From positions 3,287,001 through 3,351,000 of the forward strand of contig NZ_CP089518.1 in NCBI RefSeq assembly GCF_025917685.1: a DNA stretch of 64,000 nucleotides. The letters are read 5' to 3'. Below are positions 54,389 to 62,166 of this stretch, one piece after another. The first letter of the stretch is position 1, and each line of letters begins with the position of its first letter. The stretch is from Bacillus cereus. GTDB lineage: Bacteria > Bacillota > Bacilli > Bacillales > Bacillaceae_G. The position numbers were made by a program, and so were the translations under genes. The notes under the pieces are model-generated. The model searched no databases. It was not told the DNA's origin and saw only the letters and a list, made by a program, of their open reading frames with translations.

Positions 54389-54428
54389 CTCTTTCTCTCC
54401 CTTAAAAAATTCGCTTTATTGTAACACG

Positions 54429-54464
54429 AAAAAACCACGCAGGCGAGTAGCCTGCATGGTTTTA
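54429..54464 (-). terminator. Terminator after the 44-residue gene
   Basis: AAAACCACGCAGGC pairs with GCCTGCATGGTTTT around 5 nt; it ends the vWA/tubulin-like unit. Confidence 0.88.
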
Positions 54465-54596
54465 TAATTCAGTCTCTTGATTCTCTTGTTCTTTTTGTTC
54501 TTCCATTTGTTGTTCTGCAATTTCCGCGGAAATCATTCCATAATAAATTTCTGGATACAATCCAAATATTTGATATACACTTCCTAAAAATGGCAT
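54462..54596 (-). CDS. Small acidic protein (44 residues) at the end of the tubulin-like operon
   Basis: ATG 54596 is preceded by GAGGGA. The sequence starts MPFLGSVYQIFGLYPEIYYG, an amphipathic or aromatic segment, and continues with a Gln/Glu-rich helix (AEIAEQQMEEQKEQENQETE). No family is recognised. It starts 57 bp after the tubulin-like stop and ends in the operon's terminator. Its position suggests an accessory subunit, perhaps a membrane or filament adaptor (inference). Confidence 0.6.
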   Translation of the reverse strand: MPFLGSVYQIFGLYPEIYYGMISAEIAEQQMEEQKEQENQETEL

Positions 54597-54653
54597 CGGA
54601 ATCCCTCTTTTCTAAAGTTGTATTGCCATTCTTAAGGATTCCCTTTTCACTCA

Positions 54654-57600
54654 TTATACATTCGTTTTTGGCGTTTCTTCTTCATCGTGAACGTGTAATA
54701 TATTTTGCCATTTTTTATAAGGAGCGCTATTTGGATCTACATACCCTTTCGCATACGAACGATCCCACAATTGTTTCATAAACATCTCTTTCTCTTTCTT
54801 TGCAACCATATCTGCACCTGTTCCGTAATAATTTTGAAAATACAGCTCAATTTCATCAAGGAATAGTCTTAACAACTCATCCGATGTTTCTTCTAACGTC
54901 AGATCATATTTCGCCTCACGGTCATACATTAAAATCATATCTAAAATATTATGGACATGCTCTTTACGAAGCCATCTAATATCTTGAGCACCCAATACAA
55001 ATGGATGTGTATATAAATGTCCACCTTGTATCATCGCTTTTTCTTGTTCTTCTTCAAACCTGGACAAGATGTTTTCATAAATGAACGGATTATGAAGCAA
55101 CGCTCTGTGCAACTTATAACTTTCGCTTGAAATATTTTTCCCCATCGACTGGATTAAAAAGCTACGGCCGACACCGTTATATTGATACACGAATTGTCCA
55201 TCAACAGCAACTAAACTAATCCAGCGGTACATATAGGCGTATAGAAGAGCACGATTGCATTTATCGTAATCTAACTTTGTTTGCGTTGCATTCAAGTCTG
55301 GCATAAAGGCTGGCAAGTGCCAATATTTATCTAAATGCGGCGTCAAACTGGATTTTTTACTATTTAATTTGTTTACGCGGCGATAATACGATTGGAAGTA
55401 ATCACCTTTATCATTCATAAAGCCATTTGCAATATGCCCAGATGAAAGCTTAGGAAAATCTTGTAGCGATAATCCGTAATGAGCACGATAACAAATCACT
55501 TCAAATGGTGAAAACGCCTCGTTTACCGTATCTTTTTCTTTAAACATTTCTTGCAATAACTCTTCTTGCAATTCTTGTTTTAAAGATGGATGTACGCCCC
55601 AATATTGTAATTCTCTATGATGAGAAACTTTCGGAACGAACGGACTTGCTAAATGGAAGAGATCTTCAATTTTTTCACGAACGTATTCATCACGGTCACG
55701 CTTCTTGAAATCTGCTTCTTTTCGCAATGCCTCAACGATATTAAGCTCTAATTTGTCACGATAGCGCACTTTAAGTTCGTCATAACAATAACTCAATATA
55801 TGTTCACGATAGAAGTCTTCAACCTTTTTCGACTGAATTTCTTCGGCTTTCGCATCACGACAATATTCCCCGTACAAGCTCATATAAATTTCTGCTGATA
55901 TATCTTTCGGTAATACACCTAAATTTAAATGTTGCTGCATATCTTGCCAAATCTTTTCTTGCAATTTCTCTTCAGCTAATACATATACATTCGTCGGGTT
56001 CGTTTTCCCCTCAAATTCTTTGCTTCGCTTTTGAATTTCAAACAATAAATTTTCACGTGTTTCGTGTAAGTTATCAAAAAACCTTTCCCAATATTGAATC
56101 ATTTTATCAACTGCTTGGTATAGCGATTGATACACGAGTTCTAACAACATCTCTTTACGATACTCACTTAATTTGTGCACATATTGCGTTACGATATCTT
56201 CAAATTCTTTTTTGAACAAACGTTGCTGATTATAAAGCATTTTTCCGAACCAACCTTGTTGCTGCGCAATTTCAACACGGCGAACAGCCGTTACCGTTCC
56301 ATCAATATTACTCACATTAAATTTCTTATCGTAGTTTTGGATTAAATTACGCTTTTGTTCATTATTTTCATGTAGTCGATTCATCTTCTCTACTAACTGC
56401 TTTCGAATTTCATACAACATAAAACGTGATGCGACTGGATGGACAGGATCTGTTTTCTTTAAAAACCATGTGTTTAATTGATAAGACTGTCCTTCTGAGC
56501 CACTCGGTGTAAAGCGATCTGATTCGATCATATCATATAAAAGGGTAGTTACATGTTCATGTACACGGCTCGGAATCGCATACGCATATAAACGCACCGC
56601 ATGATCAACTCTGGCTACTTCACCTTTCATTTGTTCCATTATTTTAAGTTTCGCAGCCGATATTTTGCACTCATGCTGCAGGCGGTTTAATTCCTCATCT
56701 TTTTGCACTGTACGGTGTACATAGCTTTCAACAGCCTCTAAAAACAACTTAGACTTTGCGACACCGACCTTGCCGCCCTCTGCTCCTTCACGCGTTTCAT
56801 TAAACATTTGTCTATAAAAAATATGGGCCTGCTCTGGACGAGTAGCAAGATGCTCTAAATCTTCTAAATAACTTTTCCCGCGCTCTGGCTTTTCACGCTG
56901 CATACCACGTTTGACATCTTGGTCGTATCTTTGCTTCTTTTCTTGAAACAGTTGATCTAAATGCAGCCAAGATTCATCTAAACCTTGAACCGCCCATTTT
57001 AAAGCACAATATTTCAAAACGTGCTCATACGGATAAATAAGTTTTGCCGTTCCTGCTCCGCAATATCTACCTTTCCCGCTCGATTCTGCCAATTGCTGAA
57101 TTTGATTATCTTCTTGTGCAAAATGATTTGCAGACATCGGACTAAATAACTGTAAATGAATTGTATTTGCCATTTGCTCCATATAATCTGATAAATTGTG
57201 CAAATGGTGCCCATGTAAATTTTCATAATCATATAAGAAACAATAATTGTACGGTAAATGATGCTGCTTTATCGTATGATTCGTTCTTCCATCTTCATCC
57301 ACTTGATCAGGACGATATTCTAATTCAATCGTGACGCCGCCTCGTTTTGATAATTCACCAGTAGAGCCGAGCGTAATAGCGTGCAACTCTTTTAACGATG
57401 CATAACCATTCGCTTGCACTGTTTCAAACTCTTTCGCACTAACCGTTCTCGTCTTCACTAAAACGTCTGGCATTAAAAACGCGCCGCGAATTAAAATGTT
57501 GTGATGCTGCAACTTTTTCCGAAGCATTTCACGCAAATATAATGCGATTTGTAAAAACATCCCTGAACCTGTTCCGCCAGCTAGTGACGTTACAATAATG

Positions 57601-58016
57601 ACACGTACACCATATTCTGTCTGATCACTTGTAACCGGAAAAATCTTCTCTATTTCTTGCCAAAACGATGTCAGCTTATCTTCTTTCATCGCTGCACGTA
57701 ACGCTAAACGTGAAATGACGCGCAACTGTCCGGCCCCTTCTGTTAATGGTTTATCAAGTATAGTCGGGTCCATCGGAAACCACTCCGGAATCGTTGGATC
57801 TCCCGCAATATACTCTCGCGGCGTTTTACTCGAGCTCGTTTGCGTCTTAAACTTACGAATATGATCAAATTTACTCAATGTATTCACATCTGTATCAAAT
57901 ACATGCATTGCTACCTTTTTTCGGCGCTCTTCTGGTAATTTTTCATATATTTGATGTGTCACAGTACTACCGATTCCACCTAAACCAATTAATATCGTTG
58001 GAACTTGTAATGTCAT
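54654..58016 (-). CDS. Large tubulin/FtsZ-superfamily protein (tubulin_2-like, FtsZl type)
   Basis: 1120 residues. The N-terminal GTPase-like domain has TILIGLGGIGSTV (residues 7-19, nucleotide-binding loop) and the tubulin signature GGTGSG at 147-152 (SLAGGTGSGMFLQIALYL), then RGAFLMPDVL. The remaining 750 residues are mostly helical and charged, with coiled-coil stretches (e.g. ENNEQKRNLIQNYDKKFN, VLAEEKLQEKIWQDM). They have no membrane helix. This matches the bacterial tubulin-like families described as FtsZ-like (FtsZl) and linked to vWA proteins. ATG 58016 is 8 bases after AGGAAGG. It is downstream of the vWA gene. Confidence 0.87.
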   Translation of the reverse strand: MTLQVPTILIGLGGIGSTVTHQIYEKLPEERRKKVAMHVFDTDVNTLSKFDHIRKFKTQTSSSKTPREYIAGDPTIPEWFPMDPTILDKPLTEGAGQLRVISRLALRAAMKEDKLTSFWQEIEKIFPVTSDQTEYGVRVIIVTSLAGGTGSGMFLQIALYLREMLRKKLQHHNILIRGAFLMPDVLVKTRTVSAKEFETVQANGYASLKELHAITLGSTGELSKRGGVTIELEYRPDQVDEDGRTNHTIKQHHLPYNYCFLYDYENLHGHHLHNLSDYMEQMANTIHLQLFSPMSANHFAQEDNQIQQLAESSGKGRYCGAGTAKLIYPYEHVLKYCALKWAVQGLDESWLHLDQLFQEKKQRYDQDVKRGMQREKPERGKSYLEDLEHLATRPEQAHIFYRQMFNETREGAEGGKVGVAKSKLFLEAVESYVHRTVQKDEELNRLQHECKISAAKLKIMEQMKGEVARVDHAVRLYAYAIPSRVHEHVTTLLYDMIESDRFTPSGSEGQSYQLNTWFLKKTDPVHPVASRFMLYEIRKQLVEKMNRLHENNEQKRNLIQNYDKKFNVSNIDGTVTAVRRVEIAQQQGWFGKMLYNQQRLFKKEFEDIVTQYVHKLSEYRKEMLLELVYQSLYQAVDKMIQYWERFFDNLHETRENLLFEIQKRSKEFEGKTNPTNVYVLAEEKLQEKIWQDMQQHLNLGVLPKDISAEIYMSLYGEYCRDAKAEEIQSKKVEDFYREHILSYCYDELKVRYRDKLELNIVEALRKEADFKKRDRDEYVREKIEDLFHLASPFVPKVSHHRELQYWGVHPSLKQELQEELLQEMFKEKDTVNEAFSPFEVICYRAHYGLSLQDFPKLSSGHIANGFMNDKGDYFQSYYRRVNKLNSKKSSLTPHLDKYWHLPAFMPDLNATQTKLDYDKCNRALLYAYMYRWISLVAVDGQFVYQYNGVGRSFLIQSMGKNISSESYKLHRALLHNPFIYENILSRFEEEQEKAMIQGGHLYTHPFVLGAQDIRWLRKEHVHNILDMILMYDREAKYDLTLEETSDELLRLFLDEIELYFQNYYGTGADMVAKKEKEMFMKQLWDRSYAKGYVDPNSAPYKKWQNILHVHDEEETPKTNV

Positions 58017-58045
58017 GTGAACCACCTTCCTATTCTTGCTTGTTT

Positions 58046-58093
58046 GAAAAGATAGGGGGAAAGAAAACTAAAACCCCTCCTCTTTTCCCTATC
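58046..58093 (-). terminator. Internal hairpin between the vWA and tubulin-like genes
   Basis: On the minus strand GATAGGG and CCCTATC enclose a purine/pyrimidine loop and are followed by TTTTC. It could act as a partial terminator or RNA-processing signal within the operon. Confidence 0.4.
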
Positions 58094-58095
58094 TA

Positions 58096-60192
58096 CTATT
58101 CACACTCGTACCTATAAATCTCTTTACCATATCCTCTATCAATTAATAAAAGTTCATTTGGATATAGTGTCTTATGTTCCATTCCAACCTCATCCTCTGT
58201 TATAAACATTCCATCAATAATCATCCCAACTACTTGTGACTCTTTCGCTACAAATATAGATTTCGATCCTTTTTTCGCTATTAATGTTACAGATTGCACC
58301 GTCTTTCTTTCTGCTCGGAATGGAATGCCAAAATAGTGCTTCCACCATTTATTTTTAAGTAATTCTGGTTCGGATTGATACAGCCAATCTTTCGCTACTT
58401 CTTGATCCCATTCATAATATAATAATGCTTTTCGGTGAAATCTCGGACGAACAATCCATCCTAAAATAATAATTCCCACTATTAAAAGTAATAAAGTGAT
58501 AGGAATTACAAATTTAAAAATGAGCGCATATTTCTCAAAAAATGGCGCATTTTCTATGTGAAGTACAATCTTTTCCTTTACTTCTTGTAATTTTGAATCA
58601 TTAATCGTGATGGTAGCTTCTACGGTGCCTGTATCTGTAAAATTGAATGTGTCGGAGTAATAAGGTCGAGGATAAACGTAAATTTGATTATCATGTTGTT
58701 TTACTTCATAGTTGATTGATTGATTGGATGTGACACCAGTAGATTTTAATAGTTTCTTTACAGCCTCTTCTGTCATCGGTTTACCATCTAACTGTGGCTG
58801 TAAAATAAATGGTTTACTATTTTCCAAATTTGTTACCTTTTCTTCATAACCTTTTGTAACAGTTTGAAGTGTTAATTTCGGTTTTACGGATGTATCAATT
58901 TTGAATTCTTTCGTCTGCCTATAAAATCCCTTTATGTTCATATGAACTTTTCCACGTACTAACTCTTTGCCAACTTTTGTTTCATAATAAAACACATGTC
59001 TTTTATCATCCCACTTCATCGGATACTGCTTTCCGTCTATTTCTACTTCTGCTTCAAAATAAGAAATTTGAATTGGTAGCTCCGTAGGTTTTGCTTCAAT
59101 AACAGCCGTTACTCCTTCGTACATTTTCTCAACATTTTTTCTATCTTTATCATCTTTGTCATACGTAGAAACAGTATAATTGAGCGCTGGTTCAACAAGT
59201 ACTTGTAATCCTTCTTTCTCAATATCTTGATCCACTTCTATCGTATATGTCCCTGGCTTAATCACTTCCTGATTCGCTGTACTTACATGTACTATATTTC
59301 CGAATAATTTAGCTTCTCCTGGTGCATGTATGGAAAAAGAAGACTGCATTTGTAACGGTTTAGAAATTTGCATAACTTTATAATTGGACAAAGACGATGA
59401 TTGTCGTACAAGCGTCATACGCTTTAATGGGAACGGTGTTGTAATCTCTACTTTTTTCCCTACTACTTTCGTTTTTACAATCGATTCAACTGAGGAAAAT
59501 GGATCACGATTGGCAACTAATGCTGCCACTTGATTTACACTTTTTACAATGCCGTCCTCACCGCTAGACGGCATGACAACTCCATTCATTTCTTTTTTCC
59601 AAATCTCTTTAAACGTATTTAACTGCTCTTTTTCTTGCTGCCCTAAATCCTCTTCCATCGTGATTAAGACTGGGTGTAAAGAAATCTTTTTAGAATCCAT
59701 TTCTTTCTTAAACTGTGCTAGCTTCTGCGTAATTTGTTCTTTTCCGCCAACCTTATCTTTCTCCAAATCATTAAATGCCCCGTCAGTTAATACAATAAGC
59801 CAAAATTCACGTTTTCCATCTATATCTGCTTCCTTTTTTATAGATTGCATCGCCGTTTCTACTGCGCTAAATGGAGTATTTAAATATGTTTTCCACGCGC
59901 CGATCCCATCAATTTCTGTTTGCCTTCGATCCTTTGTTAACGAAATGTTTAACGGATCATTTGGTTTACTCATTGGAACGTAAGAAAATTTATCTTTCTC
60001 ATCTAATAGCGCAACTAAACTTTGCAAAGCGTAATTGGCATACTTCCAGCGATCGTTATTTCTCATGCTGCCCGAATCATCATATACAAGTGAAACGACC
60101 CTTTCCTTTGCCTCCTCTCCTTTTGCAAAAGCTGAAAAAGGTAAACATATAAATAGAAACAACATGAACGTGGCACAAATTCGAATTTTCAT
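58096..60192 (-). CDS. Membrane-anchored von Willebrand factor A protein (partner of the tubulin-like protein)
   Basis: 698 residues. Signal peptide at 1-24 (FMLFLFICLPFSAFA). The vWA domain (about 30-240) has an intact MIDAS: DDSGSM (Asp38, Ser40, Ser42), a threonine in TPFSAVETAM and LTDGAFND. A beta-rich extracytoplasmic region covers about 250-550. One transmembrane helix lies near 557-580 (FVIPITLLLLIVGIIILGW). A 113-residue cytoplasmic tail ends RGYGKEIYRYECE. It may bind a ligand outside and signal to, or anchor, the cytoplasmic tubulin-like protein (inference). ATG 60192 gives a proper signal peptide. The upstream gap 60253-60428 holds only AT-rich sequence. Confidence 0.85.
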   Translation of the reverse strand: MKIRICATFMLFLFICLPFSAFAKGEEAKERVVSLVYDDSGSMRNNDRWKYANYALQSLVALLDEKDKFSYVPMSKPNDPLNISLTKDRRQTEIDGIGAWKTYLNTPFSAVETAMQSIKKEADIDGKREFWLIVLTDGAFNDLEKDKVGGKEQITQKLAQFKKEMDSKKISLHPVLITMEEDLGQQEKEQLNTFKEIWKKEMNGVVMPSSGEDGIVKSVNQVAALVANRDPFSSVESIVKTKVVGKKVEITTPFPLKRMTLVRQSSSLSNYKVMQISKPLQMQSSFSIHAPGEAKLFGNIVHVSTANQEVIKPGTYTIEVDQDIEKEGLQVLVEPALNYTVSTYDKDDKDRKNVEKMYEGVTAVIEAKPTELPIQISYFEAEVEIDGKQYPMKWDDKRHVFYYETKVGKELVRGKVHMNIKGFYRQTKEFKIDTSVKPKLTLQTVTKGYEEKVTNLENSKPFILQPQLDGKPMTEEAVKKLLKSTGVTSNQSINYEVKQHDNQIYVYPRPYYSDTFNFTDTGTVEATITINDSKLQEVKEKIVLHIENAPFFEKYALIFKFVIPITLLLLIVGIIILGWIVRPRFHRKALLYYEWDQEVAKDWLYQSEPELLKNKWWKHYFGIPFRAERKTVQSVTLIAKKGSKSIFVAKESQVVGMIIDGMFITEDEVGMEHKTLYPNELLLIDRGYGKEIYRYECE

Positions 60193-60429
60193 GATGAGGC
60201 TTCGCCACCTTTGTAGACAAATTCCTATGTTTAAATTTATGAGAGGAAACAAGATATATGACTTGTATTTTAGGACAACAGTTCACAACAATCACATTAT
60301 GTAAACAAAAATAAAATACTCCATATTTTATTTCGAGTTTTTTCCTTATTATATATCTGCAATATCCCCTAGCTTTCATACTTTTCCCGCTATAAATTCC
60401 ACCATTAAAGTTTGATTTTCTTTTCAATA

Positions 60430-60471
60430 CAAAAAATAAAGAGCACGCTATAATTAGCGCACTCTTTATTT
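60430..60471 (-). terminator. Terminator after the 111-residue gene
   Basis: AATAAAGAG-GCGCTAA pairs with TTAGCG-CTCTTTATT with small internal offsets and overlaps the stop. Confidence 0.7.
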
Positions 60472-60801
60472 CTTCACATACACTTCAACAATCGGATTTT
60501 CCTTCTGATCTGCATGTAAACGTATATTCTCTTCACTTGTATTGTAAATACTAGCTAACAGCATAACAGTTAGTAAGTTAGGTATCTTCGCATCGCTTCC
60601 GTATTTTCTTTCAAGCGCCTCCTTATATTCAAAATCTAAATCTCCTTGCACATATGTATACACTTCAAAACCATCCTTCAAATTACATATGACCGTATCA
60701 ATAATATCCGCCCCTACTTGTTTCTTTATTTCCCCCCGCAATGCTTCAATAAATTCTTCCCAAGGAACTTCGTACGTTTGAAATTGGTCTGTAGATTTCA
60801 T
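60466..60801 (-). CDS. Hypothetical protein, 111 residues
   Basis: A soluble acidic protein of an unrecognised family, starting MKSTDQFQTYEVPWEEFIEA and containing GADIIDTVICNLKDGFEVYT and NLLTVMLLASIYNTSEENIR. The VLLAS segment is buried-like but too short to span a membrane. GAGGAGG precedes the ATG. Divergent from the Gly/Cys-rich gene and upstream of the vWA gene, but with its own terminator, so probably independent. Confidence 0.65.
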   Translation of the reverse strand: MKSTDQFQTYEVPWEEFIEALRGEIKKQVGADIIDTVICNLKDGFEVYTYVQGDLDFEYKEALERKYGSDAKIPNLLTVMLLASIYNTSEENIRLHADQKENPIVEVYVKK

Positions 60802-60937
60802 TTCATTTCCTCCTCACTATATATCCTTTTCATATATTTCCCCTTTCCTATAACAATTATGATAGATAGGTCATTCATACAAGCCGCACTTGTCCCGCTT
60901 ACATATCGTATTACTGTAATGGGAAGGAGGAAAGAAC

Positions 60938-61324
60938 ATGCATAGACAAAAATGTTATGATACATGCCAACGTTATTTCGGAAAAGTAGTTCGAATTGAA
61001 GATCGTGACGGTCGCATCCATTTAGGTAAAATAGTAGACGTGACAAATGATTCTGTTTGGATCGAACCGGTAAAAGGGCGTTCATCTTTTGATACAGGAT
61101 TTGGATACTATGACTCATATTCAAACGGTGGATGTGATATTTGCGGTGGTCTTAGTAGATGTGACAGCTGTGGCTTCGGATGTGGCGGTAGCTGGGGCGG
61201 CGGCGGCGGCTGTGACCGTGGTTGTGACCGTGGTTGTGGCGGCGGCTGGGGTGGCGGCTGGGGCGTTGAACTCGGATTTGGTTTCATTTTTGGAATTACT
61301 TTAGCTGCATTATTTTTCATCTAA
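60938..61324 (+). CDS. Gly/Cys-rich protein with N-terminal SH3-like segment and C-terminal membrane helix
   Basis: 128 residues. The N-terminal half (GKVVRIEDRDGRIHLGKIVD, VTNDSVWIEPVKG) looks like a small beta-barrel domain. The middle is very Gly/Cys/Asp-rich with a short tandem repeat CDRGCDRGCGGGWGGGWG. The end is hydrophobic (ELGFGFIFGITLAALFFI). About 12 cysteines in the low-complexity region suggest disulfide cross-linking or metal binding, as in spore-surface proteins (inference). AAGGAGG precedes the ATG. Confidence 0.72.
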   Translation: MHRQKCYDTCQRYFGKVVRIEDRDGRIHLGKIVDVTNDSVWIEPVKGRSSFDTGFGYYDSYSNGGCDICGGLSRCDSCGFGCGGSWGGGGGCDRGCDRGCGGGWGGGWGVELGFGFIFGITLAALFFI

Positions 61325-61327
61325 CAT

Positions 61328-61363
61328 AGTAAAGAGTTGACTATCTTTAGCCAACTCTCTTTT
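61328..61363. terminator. Bidirectional terminator
   Basis: AGAGTTG and CAACTCT form a stem with flanking A/T runs, between convergent genes. Confidence 0.75.
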
Positions 61364-62083
61364 CTATTTTTCACATATAAAAATACGATGCCCTAAAATA
61401 TGTTGATACATAAGTAGTACTTGTTCATGCTGTACCCACGCCTCATACAGCTCTTCTGGAATAAATGATGATACATTCCACTCTGGCTCCTCCATATGTC
61501 CTGCAACTGTTTGTGCAATAGTTCCGCCACCAGCAATTGTGATTTTTTTGAAATTTGCCATTTTAAATAAATGAACCCACTCATTCTCAGTTAATAATTC
61601 TTTCATGCCATATAATTGTACGATTTTTTCTTCCTCATTTTTCTCAATATGACTTTCAATAATCATTTCAATGACAACAAGCTTTCCATCCTTCTGTAAT
61701 ACACGATAACATTCCGAAATAACCTTTTCTTTATTTGTAAAAGCGAGTATAGATTCTCCAAGTACAAGCTCAAATGAATCATTTAAACACGGTAATCCTT
61801 CTACATCGCCTTGAATCAATTGTATATTTAAACCATCAAACAACCATCTATCTTTCGCTTTTTGAATCATAATTTCATTCTTTTCAACCGCTGTCACTTT
61901 ATAACCCAATTCTTTTGTCATATACGCCGCTGTTTTCCCCGTGCCGCAACCTATCTCAAGAACATTTGCTCCGTGTCTAAGTGGCAATTGAGATAGCAAT
62001 TGTTTTGTTAACGTAAAACCACCAGGATGGGCACTCCCTATTCCGTAATAAGCTAGAAAATCGATGTATGTGTTTCGTTTCAT
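61364..62083 (-). CDS. SAM-dependent class I methyltransferase
   Basis: 239 residues with the Rossmann SAM motif VLEIGCGTGKTAAYMTKEL (about 43-61), motif II QGDVEGLPCLNDSFELV and post-motif YRVLQKDGKLVVIEM. It begins KRNTYIDFLAYYGIGSAHPG. This is the methyltransf_11/25 type. The substrate is unknown. AAGGGAGAATTTC precedes the start. Monocistronic. Confidence 0.9.
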   Translation of the reverse strand: MKRNTYIDFLAYYGIGSAHPGGFTLTKQLLSQLPLRHGANVLEIGCGTGKTAAYMTKELGYKVTAVEKNEIMIQKAKDRWLFDGLNIQLIQGDVEGLPCLNDSFELVLGESILAFTNKEKVISECYRVLQKDGKLVVIEMIIESHIEKNEEEKIVQLYGMKELLTENEWVHLFKMANFKKITIAGGGTIAQTVAGHMEEPEWNVSSFIPEELYEAWVQHEQVLLMYQHILGHRIFICEK

Positions 62084-62135
62084 GAAATTCTCCCTTTTTT
62101 ATTTTATATATTCCAGGAAGGGAGAAAAGTGCATA

Positions 62136-62166
62136 AAAAAAAGGGCGCATCGCGCGCCCTCTCTCT
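62136..62166 (-). terminator. Terminator after the oppA-type gene
   Basis: AGGGCGC and GCGCCCT form a short GC-rich stem on the minus strand, followed by TTTTTTTT. Confidence 0.88.

Noticed and set aside
54469..54654. 61-codon minus-strand frame overlapping the 44-residue gene
   Set aside because: Different frame, arginine/asparagine-rich shadow; it lacks the GAGGGA ribosome site that serves ATG 54596.
60840..60937. Possible sigma-K/sigma-E promoter (CATATCGTA) before the Gly/Cys-rich gene
   Set aside because: The -10-like element fits, but no -35 element lies at the required spacing.
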